Assembly: GCA_035935655.1 (NCBI GenBank)
Contig: DASYWW010000062.1
Coordinates: 1-64,000 of the forward strand
Reading direction: 5' to 3'
Length of the DNA stretch: 64,000 bases
From: Candidatus Bathyarchaeia archaeon
GTDB taxonomy: Archaea > Thermoproteota > Bathyarchaeia > 40CM-2-53-6
Shown in pieces: positions 1-8,459 of this stretch (position 1 is its first letter; every line of letters begins with the position of its first letter). The translations under genes were made by a program, and so were the position numbers. The notes beneath the pieces are model-generated. The model did no database searches. It saw only the letters and a program-made list of their open reading frames with translations, and had not been told where the DNA came from.

Positions 1-1
1 C

Positions 2-49
2 AAGGCGGATTTGGAGGTCGAATATCTGACTCCGAGTGCTCAGGCCTAA
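2..49 (+). CDS. Possible C-terminal end of an upstream gene
   Basis: One frame runs open from the window edge to a TAA at 47-49 and reads KADLEVEYLTPSAQA. The composition looks coding, and a gene ending here would leave a 120-base intergenic gap before the TIR gene. Too short to identify. Confidence 0.2.
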   Translation, partial: KADLEVEYLTPSAQA

Positions 50-169
50 AAGGGACCATTAGCTCCCCAGCTACCGTGCGATTGGTATAAGGAAGATGGA
101 GATAGTGTTTCAGAGCTGTCCAGAACATTCATTAGGAAACGTGACTGCTCAACGAACGAGAAACAGCCA

Positions 170-634
170 ATGCCCCGTAGAGTTTTCATCTCTACTGCTT
201 ACGAAGACGTCAACCAAGCTCGCGGATTCAAGCTTCTTCAATGGAACCCGAATGTTGATTTCGAGTTCGTAACCCGTGACCTGCTCAGTCCAGTAGACAG
301 CCGGGACCCGCAGTACATCAAATCAAGTATCAGGGAACGATTGAATGGTACTTCGGTAACATCCGTTCTAATCGGGCAGACAACTCATCAAAGTACCTGG
401 GTTCCTTGGGAAATCGAGGAGAGCGTTGTGAGGGGTAACGGAATAATAGGAATCCGACTCAAGGGTCAAGACGATGCGCCTATTCCGCAAGCATTGAAAG
501 ATGCCGGTGCAAAAGTAATCAACTGGGACCCTGATACATTCTCCGATGAGATAGAGAAGGCGGCTTTAATCGCAGGGAGGCCTGAACTTGGTCCAGCCCC
601 CGCACGTTCGGTGAGCGCAAGTGGATGTAGGTAG
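170..634 (+). CDS. TIR-like domain protein (Thoeris ThsB / DUF1863-like)
   Basis: A 154-residue single-domain protein. It opens with a hydrophobic strand (RVFIST, residues 4-9), then a long variable segment, then YIKSSIRERLNGTSVTSVLI at about 63-82 and SxWVPWEIEES, then GIIGIRLKG. This is the order of the TIR-like DUF1863/ThsB fold, with the Glu of WEIEES at the usual catalytic position. Family members make or cleave NAD-derived signals on phage infection; that role here is inferred. It converges tail-to-tail with the SLATT gene, with 3 bases between stops. A recruited effector fused to nothing else is typical of ThsB. Other TIR-like nucleosidases are possible. Confidence 0.72.
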   Translation: MPRRVFISTAYEDVNQARGFKLLQWNPNVDFEFVTRDLLSPVDSRDPQYIKSSIRERLNGTSVTSVLIGQTTHQSTWVPWEIEESVVRGNGIIGIRLKGQDDAPIPQALKDAGAKVINWDPDTFSDEIEKAALIAGRPELGPAPARSVSASGCR

Positions 635-637
635 TAT

Positions 638-1522
638 TCAGAAAAGCCTCCTTGCCTTCCAGTAGGTATGCTCTCCGCTAATTCTACCTTCGACGTTGGA
701 AACCAGCTTCTCAAGATTCTCCTGTGAGTCGGCTTCTCGTGCTACTGACTCGTAACCCGCGAGGTCGTGGGCTATCAAACCGTATGACTGCGAGAGTTCT
801 CGGTAACTTTTCGCGTTCATCCAGGATATCCCGCTGGTTGCCAGAGTTGCGACAATACCTGCAGGGCTGAATGGAAACCCAGGAAACAACGTGAACAATA
901 GCGCCATCACTCCGGACCCGCCCTGTAACACGAAAGTTGCCGCGAACCATTTGCTATAGGATTTGGAGTTTGAGACCGCCTTCTTCGAATACCAATCTTT
1001 CTGGTCCTGAATGCGGCCCATAACATAGAGGTCACGTCGCTCTCCAACAGACTTGTTGCGCTGGTCCAGCATGAATTGAGATATTTCAGTCCCTTGCACG
1101 GGCGTAGACCCAGCCACAAGCCTTGCATTCTGTTGCTCTTTGAGCATCTGCTGAACGTCCGCAACGAAATGCTCGATTACGGTGGACGTATCTGCAGAAT
1201 CCTGATAGGGAGACACCTTCATCATGAATCTCCACATCTGGACCTTCACTGACTCCGCAACCGCTCTACTCACGAACCATCTTCTATCGTACCTCTGAAT
1301 CTGGGCGAATAATTGAACGAAGGTCAGCACAATCAGAAAGGAAGCTGCAACAATGGAGACCGTTCTGAAGGCTGGAAACAACTGCCAATTGACTGCGCTT
1401 ATCATAACGATAGAAAACAGAATAGCAACCTGAAGCTTGAGAAGACGAAAATGAGTACGTTGACTATTGGCTGATGCTTCCGACATCGCCCGATAGGTAG
1501 CCGGGTAGTTGGAACGCTCCAT
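638..1522 (-). CDS. SLATT/DUF4231-type two-TM membrane protein
   Basis: A 294-residue protein with a helical hairpin membrane region near the N terminus (about residues 27-72, LQVAILFSIVMISAVNW and VSIVAASFLIVLTFVQLF) and a second hydrophobic hairpin at about 190-232 (WFAATFVLQGGSGVMALLF and GIVATLATSGISW), followed by a soluble helix. This layout matches the SLATT superfamily, predicted membrane effectors paired with nucleotide-signalling enzymes such as TIR, SLOG and nucleotidyltransferases. The neighbouring TIR gene fits that pairing. Membrane permeabilisation as the output is inferred from the family. Exact subfamily is uncertain; DUF4231 is my best match. Confidence 0.68.
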   Translation of the reverse strand: MERSNYPATYRAMSEASANSQRTHFRLLKLQVAILFSIVMISAVNWQLFPAFRTVSIVAASFLIVLTFVQLFAQIQRYDRRWFVSRAVAESVKVQMWRFMMKVSPYQDSADTSTVIEHFVADVQQMLKEQQNARLVAGSTPVQGTEISQFMLDQRNKSVGERRDLYVMGRIQDQKDWYSKKAVSNSKSYSKWFAATFVLQGGSGVMALLFTLFPGFPFSPAGIVATLATSGISWMNAKSYRELSQSYGLIAHDLAGYESVAREADSQENLEKLVSNVEGRISGEHTYWKARRLF

Positions 1523-1539
1523 TTGTGTGAACTCGAAGG

Positions 1540-1896
1540 TCAGAGCTTACGTCTTGCCTCAACAGCCTTGATGCGGTTTAGATAGACTTCTTCCAGGTCT
1601 TGGTCGAACATGTTCGCAAACTTGAGAGCAAAGATTAGAATGTCAGGAATTCTGTCGGAAACAAGTTTGTCAATATCATATGTCTCTCCATGATGCATCT
1701 TCTCGCAGTAAGTACTGAACAAGCCGGCTATCTTGTTGAGATGAAACGCACAGTGCTCAATCTGCTTCGATTTCTCCCAGTTCATAACGTCCTTGTGGAA
1801 TTTTCTATCGTGTTCCTGTTGAACTTGTTGAAGTTCACGCAGTTCCATATAGACGCAGTGACTGAAACGTAACCAAATAACCCTTCTGAGAACCAT
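1540..1896 (-). CDS. MazG-like nucleotide pyrophosphohydrolase-fold protein
   Basis: Up to 118 residues; the more natural start is the internal Met at 1848 (MELRELQQVQQEH). The protein is all alpha-helical, and the segment VSDRIPDILIFALKFANMFD followed by DLEE resembles helices 3-4 of MazG-type NTP pyrophosphohydrolases (EELADxLIYLLxLANxLGIDLEE). The first ExxE metal site is not visible in HLNKIAGLFSTYCE, and the second site reads DRIPD, so catalysis may be lost. It lies 17 bases from the SLATT gene on the same strand and could supply nucleotide processing to that module. Identification is by helix pattern only. Confidence 0.45.
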   Translation of the reverse strand: MVLRRVIWLRFSHCVYMELRELQQVQQEHDRKFHKDVMNWEKSKQIEHCAFHLNKIAGLFSTYCEKMHHGETYDIDKLVSDRIPDILIFALKFANMFDQDLEEVYLNRIKAVEARRKL

Positions 1897-1930
1897 TCGT
1901 CTTGGCTCTCGTTCTTGACCCTAAGTTCGG

Positions 1931-2293
1931 TCAAGCCAATCGAATTTTCGGCCATTGCGATTCCAACGTCTCCCAGAACCTACGGAACTCTTCAACCTCT
2001 CTACGCGAGACGCTTGTCCCTTTCTCCCTGGTCTTTGCCCAGAATCTCGCTGACAATACCAATAAAACTCCGAGCTTGTCCATTTCTTCCAGTGAAAGCC
2101 AAAACTCGGGGTACGGGCGCACTTTTTTCCCTCTACGAAAGTAAGCCGACCTAAGATATCCCATAACGTTAGATGCTTCTGGATGGTCGAAGTCAACTCC
2201 TGCAATCAGCCTGGCTCTTCCCTTTCGATAGGGTCTCGAAACCCTGTATATCCAGACTCTTCTTGGTGCTCGTGTGAGTTTCATTTGGGCCAA
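1931..2293 (-). CDS. Hypothetical basic protein of the defence island
   Basis: A 120-residue Arg-rich soluble protein beginning MAQMKLTRAPRRVWIYRVSR; the Met at residue 4 is an alternative start. It has an N-terminal basic strand-rich part, a central aromatic segment (RPYPEFWLSLEEMDKL) and a C-terminal amphipathic helix rich in Glu/Arg. I do not recognise the family. It lies upstream of and on the same strand as the MazG-like gene (34-base gap) and diverges from the helicase operon, so it probably belongs to the TIR/SLATT/MazG group. It has no signal peptide or membrane segment. Confidence 0.5.
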   Translation of the reverse strand: MAQMKLTRAPRRVWIYRVSRPYRKGRARLIAGVDFDHPEASNVMGYLRSAYFRRGKKVRPYPEFWLSLEEMDKLGVLLVLSARFWAKTREKGTSVSRREVEEFRRFWETLESQWPKIRLA

Positions 2294-2449
2294 GCTAATC
2301 CAGCACTGCTATTTGGGGAGAAGCTACGAATCGGCCTTACAGAGCCAAAGCTAGAAGTCCTTATCTTAACGACACTCGACCTTCGAAGTTGCTGTCAAAT
2401 CTGGGAGATGGCGTAGATAATCGAGCTTGAGGAAGTCAAACCCGGCACG

Positions 2450-5400
2450 GTGATAAGTGGGCCAAAATGGCCTGAGCCTGTTGAAGTGAAGAAGATAGAC
2501 AACGACGGCACTTACATTCACATCGTAGGCGCAACTACGACTACTGGCCAGCATATTGACCAGCTTATTCCAGTTAGCGAGCTCTCCGACATCCAAATCA
2601 GGACCATACGAACCGACTTCAGGAGCGAACCCTGGAAAGTCTTTCTGGCGCTTGAGACTAAGCGATACAGATTCGCTTCACTCTATGACCCTCTGTTGGC
2701 GATGAACGCGTCCAAGGTGGACCCACTACCGCATCAGATAGAAGCGGTCTATGGCTATGTGTTGAAGCTGCCTAGGATTCGCTTCCTAATTGCAGACGAC
2801 CCTGGTGCTGGCAAGACAATCATGGCGGGCTTAATTATCAAGGAGCTGAAACTCCGGAAACTTGCAAAGAGAATCCTGATTGTTGTTCCGGGTCATCTGA
2901 AGGACCAGTGGAGGAGAGAACTAAAGGACAGATTCGAAGAGACCTTTGTTGTCATCGATAGAGGGCTGTTGGGAGCCCATTATGCCGAAAACGTGTGGGA
3001 AAGAGAGAACCAGATAATCACTTCAATGGATTTCGCCAAGAGAGACGAAATTCTGCCTTCGCTGTCTTCAGCACAGTTCGACCTCGTCGTCGTCGATGAA
3101 GCTCACAAGATGAGTGCCTATAGGTACGGGGACAAGACCGTGAAAACGAACAGGTACCGACTGGGCGAGGCACTTTCCAAGTTGTCCACCCCCCATCTCT
3201 TGTTTCTGACGGCTACTCCACACAGAGGCGACCCTGAAAACTTCCGATTGTTCATGGACTTGCTAGAGCCAGGCTTCTTTGCGACAACGGAGATGCTCCA
3301 AGAGTCGATTGAGAACGAAGACAATCCGCTGTTTATTCGGAGAATGAAGGAAGACCTCAAGGACTTTGAGGGCAAACCGCTCTTTCTTCCTCGATATGTG
3401 AAAACTGTACCCTTCAGACTTTCCGATGACGAAAAGACACTATACAATGAGTTGTCTCGGTATGTCAAGGAGCAATACAACAAAGCACTGAGGAGCGACA
3501 AGAGGAGGAATGTTGCTTTTGCACTTGTGATTCTTCAGAGACGTTTGGCCTCAAGCACATTCGCGATTCTGAAATCGCTGGAGCGGAGAAAGAAACGGTT
3601 GGAAGACCTACTCAAAGGTGCCGAGAAATCACAGCCCAAAGAGAACGTGTTCGACTTTGAAGAGGTGGAAGACCTTAGCGAGGAAGAGAGATGGCAGGAG
3701 GAGGAGCTCTGGGAAACGCTTAGTGTTGCAGAAAATAGGCAAGAACTCGAAGCAGAAATTAGAACCATCAGCGGCCTCATCGAGAAGGCTCGGTCAATCA
3801 TTCAAAAGGAGTCAGAGGTCAAGGTAAATCAACTTAAACGGACGATGGAGGAGCTCAAACAGAAGTTTCCGAAGAAGAAAATTCTCATCTTTACAGAAGC
3901 AAAGGACACTCTGGAATATCTTGAGAAGAAGATACGGGCCTGGGGCTATTCTATCAACACTATACACGGGAGCATGAAACTGGAGGACAGGGTCGAAGCA
4001 GAGAAGATATTCAAGAACGAGACTCAGATAATGGTGGCAACGGAAGCTGCAGGCGAAGGAATCAATCTCCAATTCTGTCACCTGATGATAAATTACGACA
4101 TTCCATGGAACCCCAATCGTCTAGAGCAAAGAATGGGCAGAATCCATCGATACGGACAGACCAAAGAGGTCTACGTCTTCAACCTTGTAGCAGAAGACAC
4201 CCGAGAGGGTAAGGTGCTCGTCAGGCTGTTCGAGAAATTGAATGAAATCAGAAACGCGCTCAAGAGCGACAAAGTCTTCGATGTTATCAGCGAGGTTCTT
4301 TACGGCAAGAACTTGTCCCAACTAATGGTAGAAGCTGCCGCAAGCGCGAGAGACATCAACGAAATTCTGAAGGAAATTGACATAACAATAGACGAAGAAT
4401 ACATCTCCAGGGTCAAGGAGAATCTTGGAGAAAGCCTTGCAACGAGATACATTGACTACACGCGTCTAAAAGAAATGGCAGAGAAGGCCAGGGAAAACAG
4501 ACTCATTCCAGAGTACACAGAATCGTTCTTCAAAAAAGCGTTTCTCAGGGCCGGCGGAAAGCTAAGGGAGCGCAAAGACGAGTATCTTGCAATAGAGTCA
4601 TCACCGTATGAAATTAGGACAATCGCAGGCGAGGACAACTTCAAGAAACGATATGGGCCGCTGCTCAAAGCCTATCCTAAGATAACCTTCGACAAAGACA
4701 TCGGATTCAGAAACCCGGACGTAGAGTTCGTTTCCTTCGGCCACCCACTGTTCGAGGCGGTTCTAGAGTGGGTTGACAGGGAGCTTTCTACCGAACTGAA
4801 GAAGGGTGCGGTCTTTACCGACCCTGAAGGGAACCTCGATGGTTACGTTCTGTTCTATGAAGGCGAGGTAAAAGATGGAACAGGTTCAATTGCGGGAAAG
4901 TCGCTCTTCGCCTACTACTTCGATTCGAGAACCGCAGAAATCAGAACGATATCTCCGACAATTATGTGGGACCTATCTGAGGGAAAAGACGGAGGGGTGC
5001 AAGGCGATGTCGATGACCTCAAGAAAAGAGTTCTCCAACAAGTCATTTCTGGTCTGAAGACCTACATGAGCAAATTGCAGACCGACCGAAACCGCCAGGC
5101 TCAAATCAAAGAGAAATATGGCGTCAAGTCTCTCGACCAGCTCGTTATCGGGCTCGACGGTGACCTAATTGGCCTTTACAACAGAAAGGACACAGGGGCC
5201 AACGTAGACCTGGCCATCAGGAACAAGGAAGAGCAGAAGAGAAAATACGAGAAGGGTAGAGAGGAGCTACAGGACATAATCAGTAAAGAAAGAAACCTCA
5301 CCATGAGCATGCCCGTGTTTCTAGGAACTGTGAGAGTTAAGCCAGCGCTCCAGGTTGGTGAGGCCATGCAGCGGGACGAAGAGATAGAACGGTTAGGAAT

Positions 5401-5749
5401 GGAGATTGCAATGAGGTACGAGAGAGAAGCTCATCGAGAGCCTGAGGACGTGTCGAAGGAAAACCTCGGATTCGACATCCGCTCAAAAGAACCAGAAGGA
5501 AAGACCCGCTACGTTGAGGTCAAGGCCAGAGCCGGTATAGGACCTGTCGCTCTGACGCAAAACGAGTGGTTCAAGGCACAACGCTTAGGCAACGACTATT
5601 ATCTTTACGCTGTCTGGAATGCAGCCAAGGACCCTAACGCCAAGCCCAGAGTCGTACAAGACCCGGCCCGAAATCTCAAGGTGGAAGAGAAGATAGAAGT
5701 GGTGCGCTACATTATCCCAGCTTCAGAAATCGAACAGAAATCACGATAG
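2450..5749 (+). CDS. SNF2-family helicase with C-terminal DUF3883 (Hma-like helicase)
   Basis: A 1,099-residue SF2 ATPase. Motif I is DDPGAGKT (about residue 115), motif II VVDEAHK (about 215), motif III LTATPHRG, motif V ATEAAGEGIN and motif VI RLEQRMGRIHRYGQ. A coiled helical insert separates the two RecA lobes. The C-terminal 100 residues (LGFDIRSKEPEGKTRYVEVK) match DUF3883, a nuclease-like fold. It is the first gene of a helicase-methylase-ATPase defence operon and probably translocates on DNA. The conserved N terminus IELEEVKPGT lies upstream of the GTG at 2450: the frame is open from 2417 (ATA, with GGGAG nine bases before), so a non-standard start is possible. Confidence 0.9.
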   Translation: MISGPKWPEPVEVKKIDNDGTYIHIVGATTTTGQHIDQLIPVSELSDIQIRTIRTDFRSEPWKVFLALETKRYRFASLYDPLLAMNASKVDPLPHQIEAVYGYVLKLPRIRFLIADDPGAGKTIMAGLIIKELKLRKLAKRILIVVPGHLKDQWRRELKDRFEETFVVIDRGLLGAHYAENVWERENQIITSMDFAKRDEILPSLSSAQFDLVVVDEAHKMSAYRYGDKTVKTNRYRLGEALSKLSTPHLLFLTATPHRGDPENFRLFMDLLEPGFFATTEMLQESIENEDNPLFIRRMKEDLKDFEGKPLFLPRYVKTVPFRLSDDEKTLYNELSRYVKEQYNKALRSDKRRNVAFALVILQRRLASSTFAILKSLERRKKRLEDLLKGAEKSQPKENVFDFEEVEDLSEEERWQEEELWETLSVAENRQELEAEIRTISGLIEKARSIIQKESEVKVNQLKRTMEELKQKFPKKKILIFTEAKDTLEYLEKKIRAWGYSINTIHGSMKLEDRVEAEKIFKNETQIMVATEAAGEGINLQFCHLMINYDIPWNPNRLEQRMGRIHRYGQTKEVYVFNLVAEDTREGKVLVRLFEKLNEIRNALKSDKVFDVISEVLYGKNLSQLMVEAAASARDINEILKEIDITIDEEYISRVKENLGESLATRYIDYTRLKEMAEKARENRLIPEYTESFFKKAFLRAGGKLRERKDEYLAIESSPYEIRTIAGEDNFKKRYGPLLKAYPKITFDKDIGFRNPDVEFVSFGHPLFEAVLEWVDRELSTELKKGAVFTDPEGNLDGYVLFYEGEVKDGTGSIAGKSLFAYYFDSRTAEIRTISPTIMWDLSEGKDGGVQGDVDDLKKRVLQQVISGLKTYMSKLQTDRNRQAQIKEKYGVKSLDQLVIGLDGDLIGLYNRKDTGANVDLAIRNKEEQKRKYEKGREELQDIISKERNLTMSMPVFLGTVRVKPALQVGEAMQRDEEIERLGMEIAMRYEREAHREPEDVSKENLGFDIRSKEPEGKTRYVEVKARAGIGPVALTQNEWFKAQRLGNDYYLYAVWNAAKDPNAKPRVVQDPARNLKVEEKIEVVRYIIPASEIEQKSR

Positions 5750-8459
5750 AGCTCAAGACCGACGGTTTATCGAGGAAACGTTCCCGATAAAAGAAATTGG
5801 TGACGAGTCGGCCAGGGAAAAGAGTATTCGACACGGCCACATATCGACCCTTCATACATGGTGGGCTAGGCGTCCGCTAGCGGCATCGAGAGCAACGAAT
5901 TTTGCGTCGCTAATCTCTGCGTCCGGAAATCCAGAAAGAAGGCAAAAAACAAAGGACTTGATAGTCGAACTCGGCAAGTGGGAAAACTCTCTCAACCAAA
6001 CTCTCCTTGCTGAGGCCAGAAAGGCAATTTCTGAGGCTAACGGTGGCATGGTTCCAAAGGTTCTGGACCCATTTGCAGGAGGAGGCTCAATTCCACTGGA
6101 AGCCCTTCGTCTGGGGTGCGAAACATACGCCAGCGACTACAACCCTGTCGCTGCGCTGATTCTAAGATGCACACTTGAGTATCCGCAGAAATTCGGACAT
6201 AGAGTATCGAAGACTGCCAAGGGTCTGATATCCGAACAGAAGGCGAACAGTCTTCTGAGCGACGTCAACAAATGGGGAAGTTGGATTCTAGAAGATACTA
6301 GGAAAGAACTCGAAAGATTCTATCCTAGGGAGAGAGATGGTTCAATCCCCGTCGGTTACGTCTGGGTCAGAACTATTCCTTGTCAGAACCCTTCATGTCA
6401 CGCCCAGATTCCCCTGTTGCGGCAGTTCTGGCTAGCGAATAATTCGAGAAGGAAAATTTCTCTCTATCCTCACGTTTCTGGGAAGTTGGTCGAGTTTCGA
6501 ATTATCGGAACTGGTTACTCCAATAAACCTGCGAATTTTGACCCTGAACATGGGACTGTTTCCAAGGCGGTCGTTACATGTCTGATTTGCAACTCCCGCA
6601 TTGATGGTGACACTACCAGAAAGCTCTTCGAGAAACGCGAATCCGATGAGAGGATGGTTGCCGTAATACTCGCCAGCGAGGGTGCAGGAAGGAAGTTCCG
6701 AATAGCAAGCGATGAAGACAACCGGGTCTTTGAGAAAGCACACGGCTTTCTGAGTGAAAAATGCAAGCTGCTTGAAAAGGAGTGGGGAGTAGACCCGATT
6801 CCAGACGAGGCAACTCCCGAAGGGAAAGGAAGAGGTGCAGAGCGAGCATTCTCGATAAGAAACTACAACATGAACACTTGGGGCGACTTGTTCAATTATA
6901 GGCAGAAACTTGCACTGATATGCTTCGCAGAACGGGTCCGCCGCGCGCACTCGCATATGCTGGAACAAAGATACGACGCTGAATACGCCCTCGCAATAGC
7001 GACCTATCTAGCAGTCATTTTGGACAGGCTTGCTGACAAGAACTCAACCCTCGTTCTTTACAACTCAATTCGTGAAACTGTCGAACACGTGTTCGGGCGA
7101 CAGACCCTCGGGATGATTTGGGATTATGTCGAAGTGAATCCGTTTACAGACGTTGGGTGGCTGAATATGCAGAAGTGGGTTGGAGAGGTAATCGACCATT
7201 GTTCGAACATTTTTCCACCCGAACTACAGCCTATTGTTCCACGGGTCAACCAAGCGTCCGCAACTTCCTTGTCATTCCCAGACGAATTCTTTGACGCAGT
7301 GTTCACGGACCCTCCCTATTATGACAATGTGCCGTACTCCTACCTTTCGGATTTCTTCTATGTCTGGCTGAAGCGAACCATAGGGCACCTCTATCCAGAT
7401 TATTTCGCGACTCCCTTGGCACCTAAGAGACAAGAGATTGTTGTCTACTCAAACATCGAGGGAGGTTTCGAAGAGGGGAAGAAGTTCTTCGACCAGATGC
7501 TGGGAATATCATTCGCGGAGATAAACCGAGTTCTGAAACCGAAAGGTATCTCGGTTATCGTCTATGCTCACAAGTCCACTGCAGGGTGGGAGACCCTCGT
7601 CAATTCCCTCCTACGTTCTGGACTCGTCGTCACAGGAGCTTGGCCCATACATACTGAGCGACCGGGAAGATTGCGTTCTATGAAGAGCGCAGCTTTGGCA
7701 TCATCTATCTACATGGTCGCTCGAAAACTGAGTAAGGAGCAAGTCGGATTTTACAAAGAAGTGAAGGATGCCCTACAGCGGCATCTTAACGAGAAACTTG
7801 ACAGGCTTTGGAATGAAGGCATCTCGGGAGCAGACTTCTTTATCGCAGCCATAGGCTCAGCCATCGAGGTATTCGGTAAGTACGAAAGGATTATCGACGA
7901 TGCCGGCAACGCCATCGAAGTGACTAGGCTTCTTGAAGATGTTCGCAGGATAGTAACTGACTATGCTGTAAAACAGGTTCTTCATGACGGAATCGTTGGA
8001 GAAATAAGCCCTCTCACGAGATTCTACGTTCTGTGGAGATGGGCATACGGAGAAGCCTCAATGGAGTACGATGACGCTGGGAAGTTGGCCCAAGGCATTG
8101 GAATAGACCTTGCAAGGGAATGGAACAAAGGCTTCATTCTGAAGGACAAAGAGTTCGTTTGTGTCTTAGGTCCGGAAGATAGAGAGACGGAAGAGCTCGG
8201 GCAATCCAAGGAACTAATTGACGTTTTGCACAGGGTTCTCATCCTCTGGAAAAATGGGAAAAACGAGGATGTCCTCAGTGTGCTGAAAGAGGCAGGGTTT
8301 GGTAGGGGAGACCATTTCTACAAAGTCGCAGACGCAATCTTGCACTCGCTCCCGGATAGCAGCAAAGAGAAGAAACTGTTGGAAGGATTTCTACAAGGCA
8401 GAAACAGAATTTCAGAAGACCTTAGAAGGCAAGCCGAACAGACGAAGCTGTTTGAATGA
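5748..8459 (+). CDS. DUF1156-family DNA methyltransferase (Hma-like methylase)
   Basis: A roughly 900-residue methylase. The SAM site DPFAGGGSIPLEALRLG and the catalytic DPPYYDNVPYSYLSDFF identify an amino-methyltransferase (N6A or N4C) of the DUF1156 family. A zinc-like CxxxxC / CLIC pair lies in the insert. The family-conserved N terminus (RRFIEETFPIKEIGDESARE then HGHISTLHTWWARRPLAASR) reads in frame from about 5757, yet this frame is open only from 5697 and has no ATG, GTG or TTG before the Met-equivalent TTG at 5958. The start is therefore unresolved: a frameshift relative to the helicase end, a rare start, or a sequence error. The stop overlaps the next ATG. Confidence 0.85.
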   Translation, partial: RAQDRRFIEETFPIKEIGDESAREKSIRHGHISTLHTWWARRPLAASRATNFASLISASGNPERRQKTKDLIVELGKWENSLNQTLLAEARKAISEANGGMVPKVLDPFAGGGSIPLEALRLGCETYASDYNPVAALILRCTLEYPQKFGHRVSKTAKGLISEQKANSLLSDVNKWGSWILEDTRKELERFYPRERDGSIPVGYVWVRTIPCQNPSCHAQIPLLRQFWLANNSRRKISLYPHVSGKLVEFRIIGTGYSNKPANFDPEHGTVSKAVVTCLICNSRIDGDTTRKLFEKRESDERMVAVILASEGAGRKFRIASDEDNRVFEKAHGFLSEKCKLLEKEWGVDPIPDEATPEGKGRGAERAFSIRNYNMNTWGDLFNYRQKLALICFAERVRRAHSHMLEQRYDAEYALAIATYLAVILDRLADKNSTLVLYNSIRETVEHVFGRQTLGMIWDYVEVNPFTDVGWLNMQKWVGEVIDHCSNIFPPELQPIVPRVNQASATSLSFPDEFFDAVFTDPPYYDNVPYSYLSDFFYVWLKRTIGHLYPDYFATPLAPKRQEIVVYSNIEGGFEEGKKFFDQMLGISFAEINRVLKPKGISVIVYAHKSTAGWETLVNSLLRSGLVVTGAWPIHTERPGRLRSMKSAALASSIYMVARKLSKEQVGFYKEVKDALQRHLNEKLDRLWNEGISGADFFIAAIGSAIEVFGKYERIIDDAGNAIEVTRLLEDVRRIVTDYAVKQVLHDGIVGEISPLTRFYVLWRWAYGEASMEYDDAGKLAQGIGIDLAREWNKGFILKDKEFVCVLGPEDRETEELGQSKELIDVLHRVLILWKNGKNEDVLSVLKEAGFGRGDHFYKVADAILHSLPDSSKEKKLLEGFLQGRNRISEDLRRQAEQTKLFE

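Noticed and set aside
6432-6968. Minus-strand ORF of 178 residues inside the methylase
   Set aside because: It runs opposite the SAM-methylase frame, which has clear motifs.
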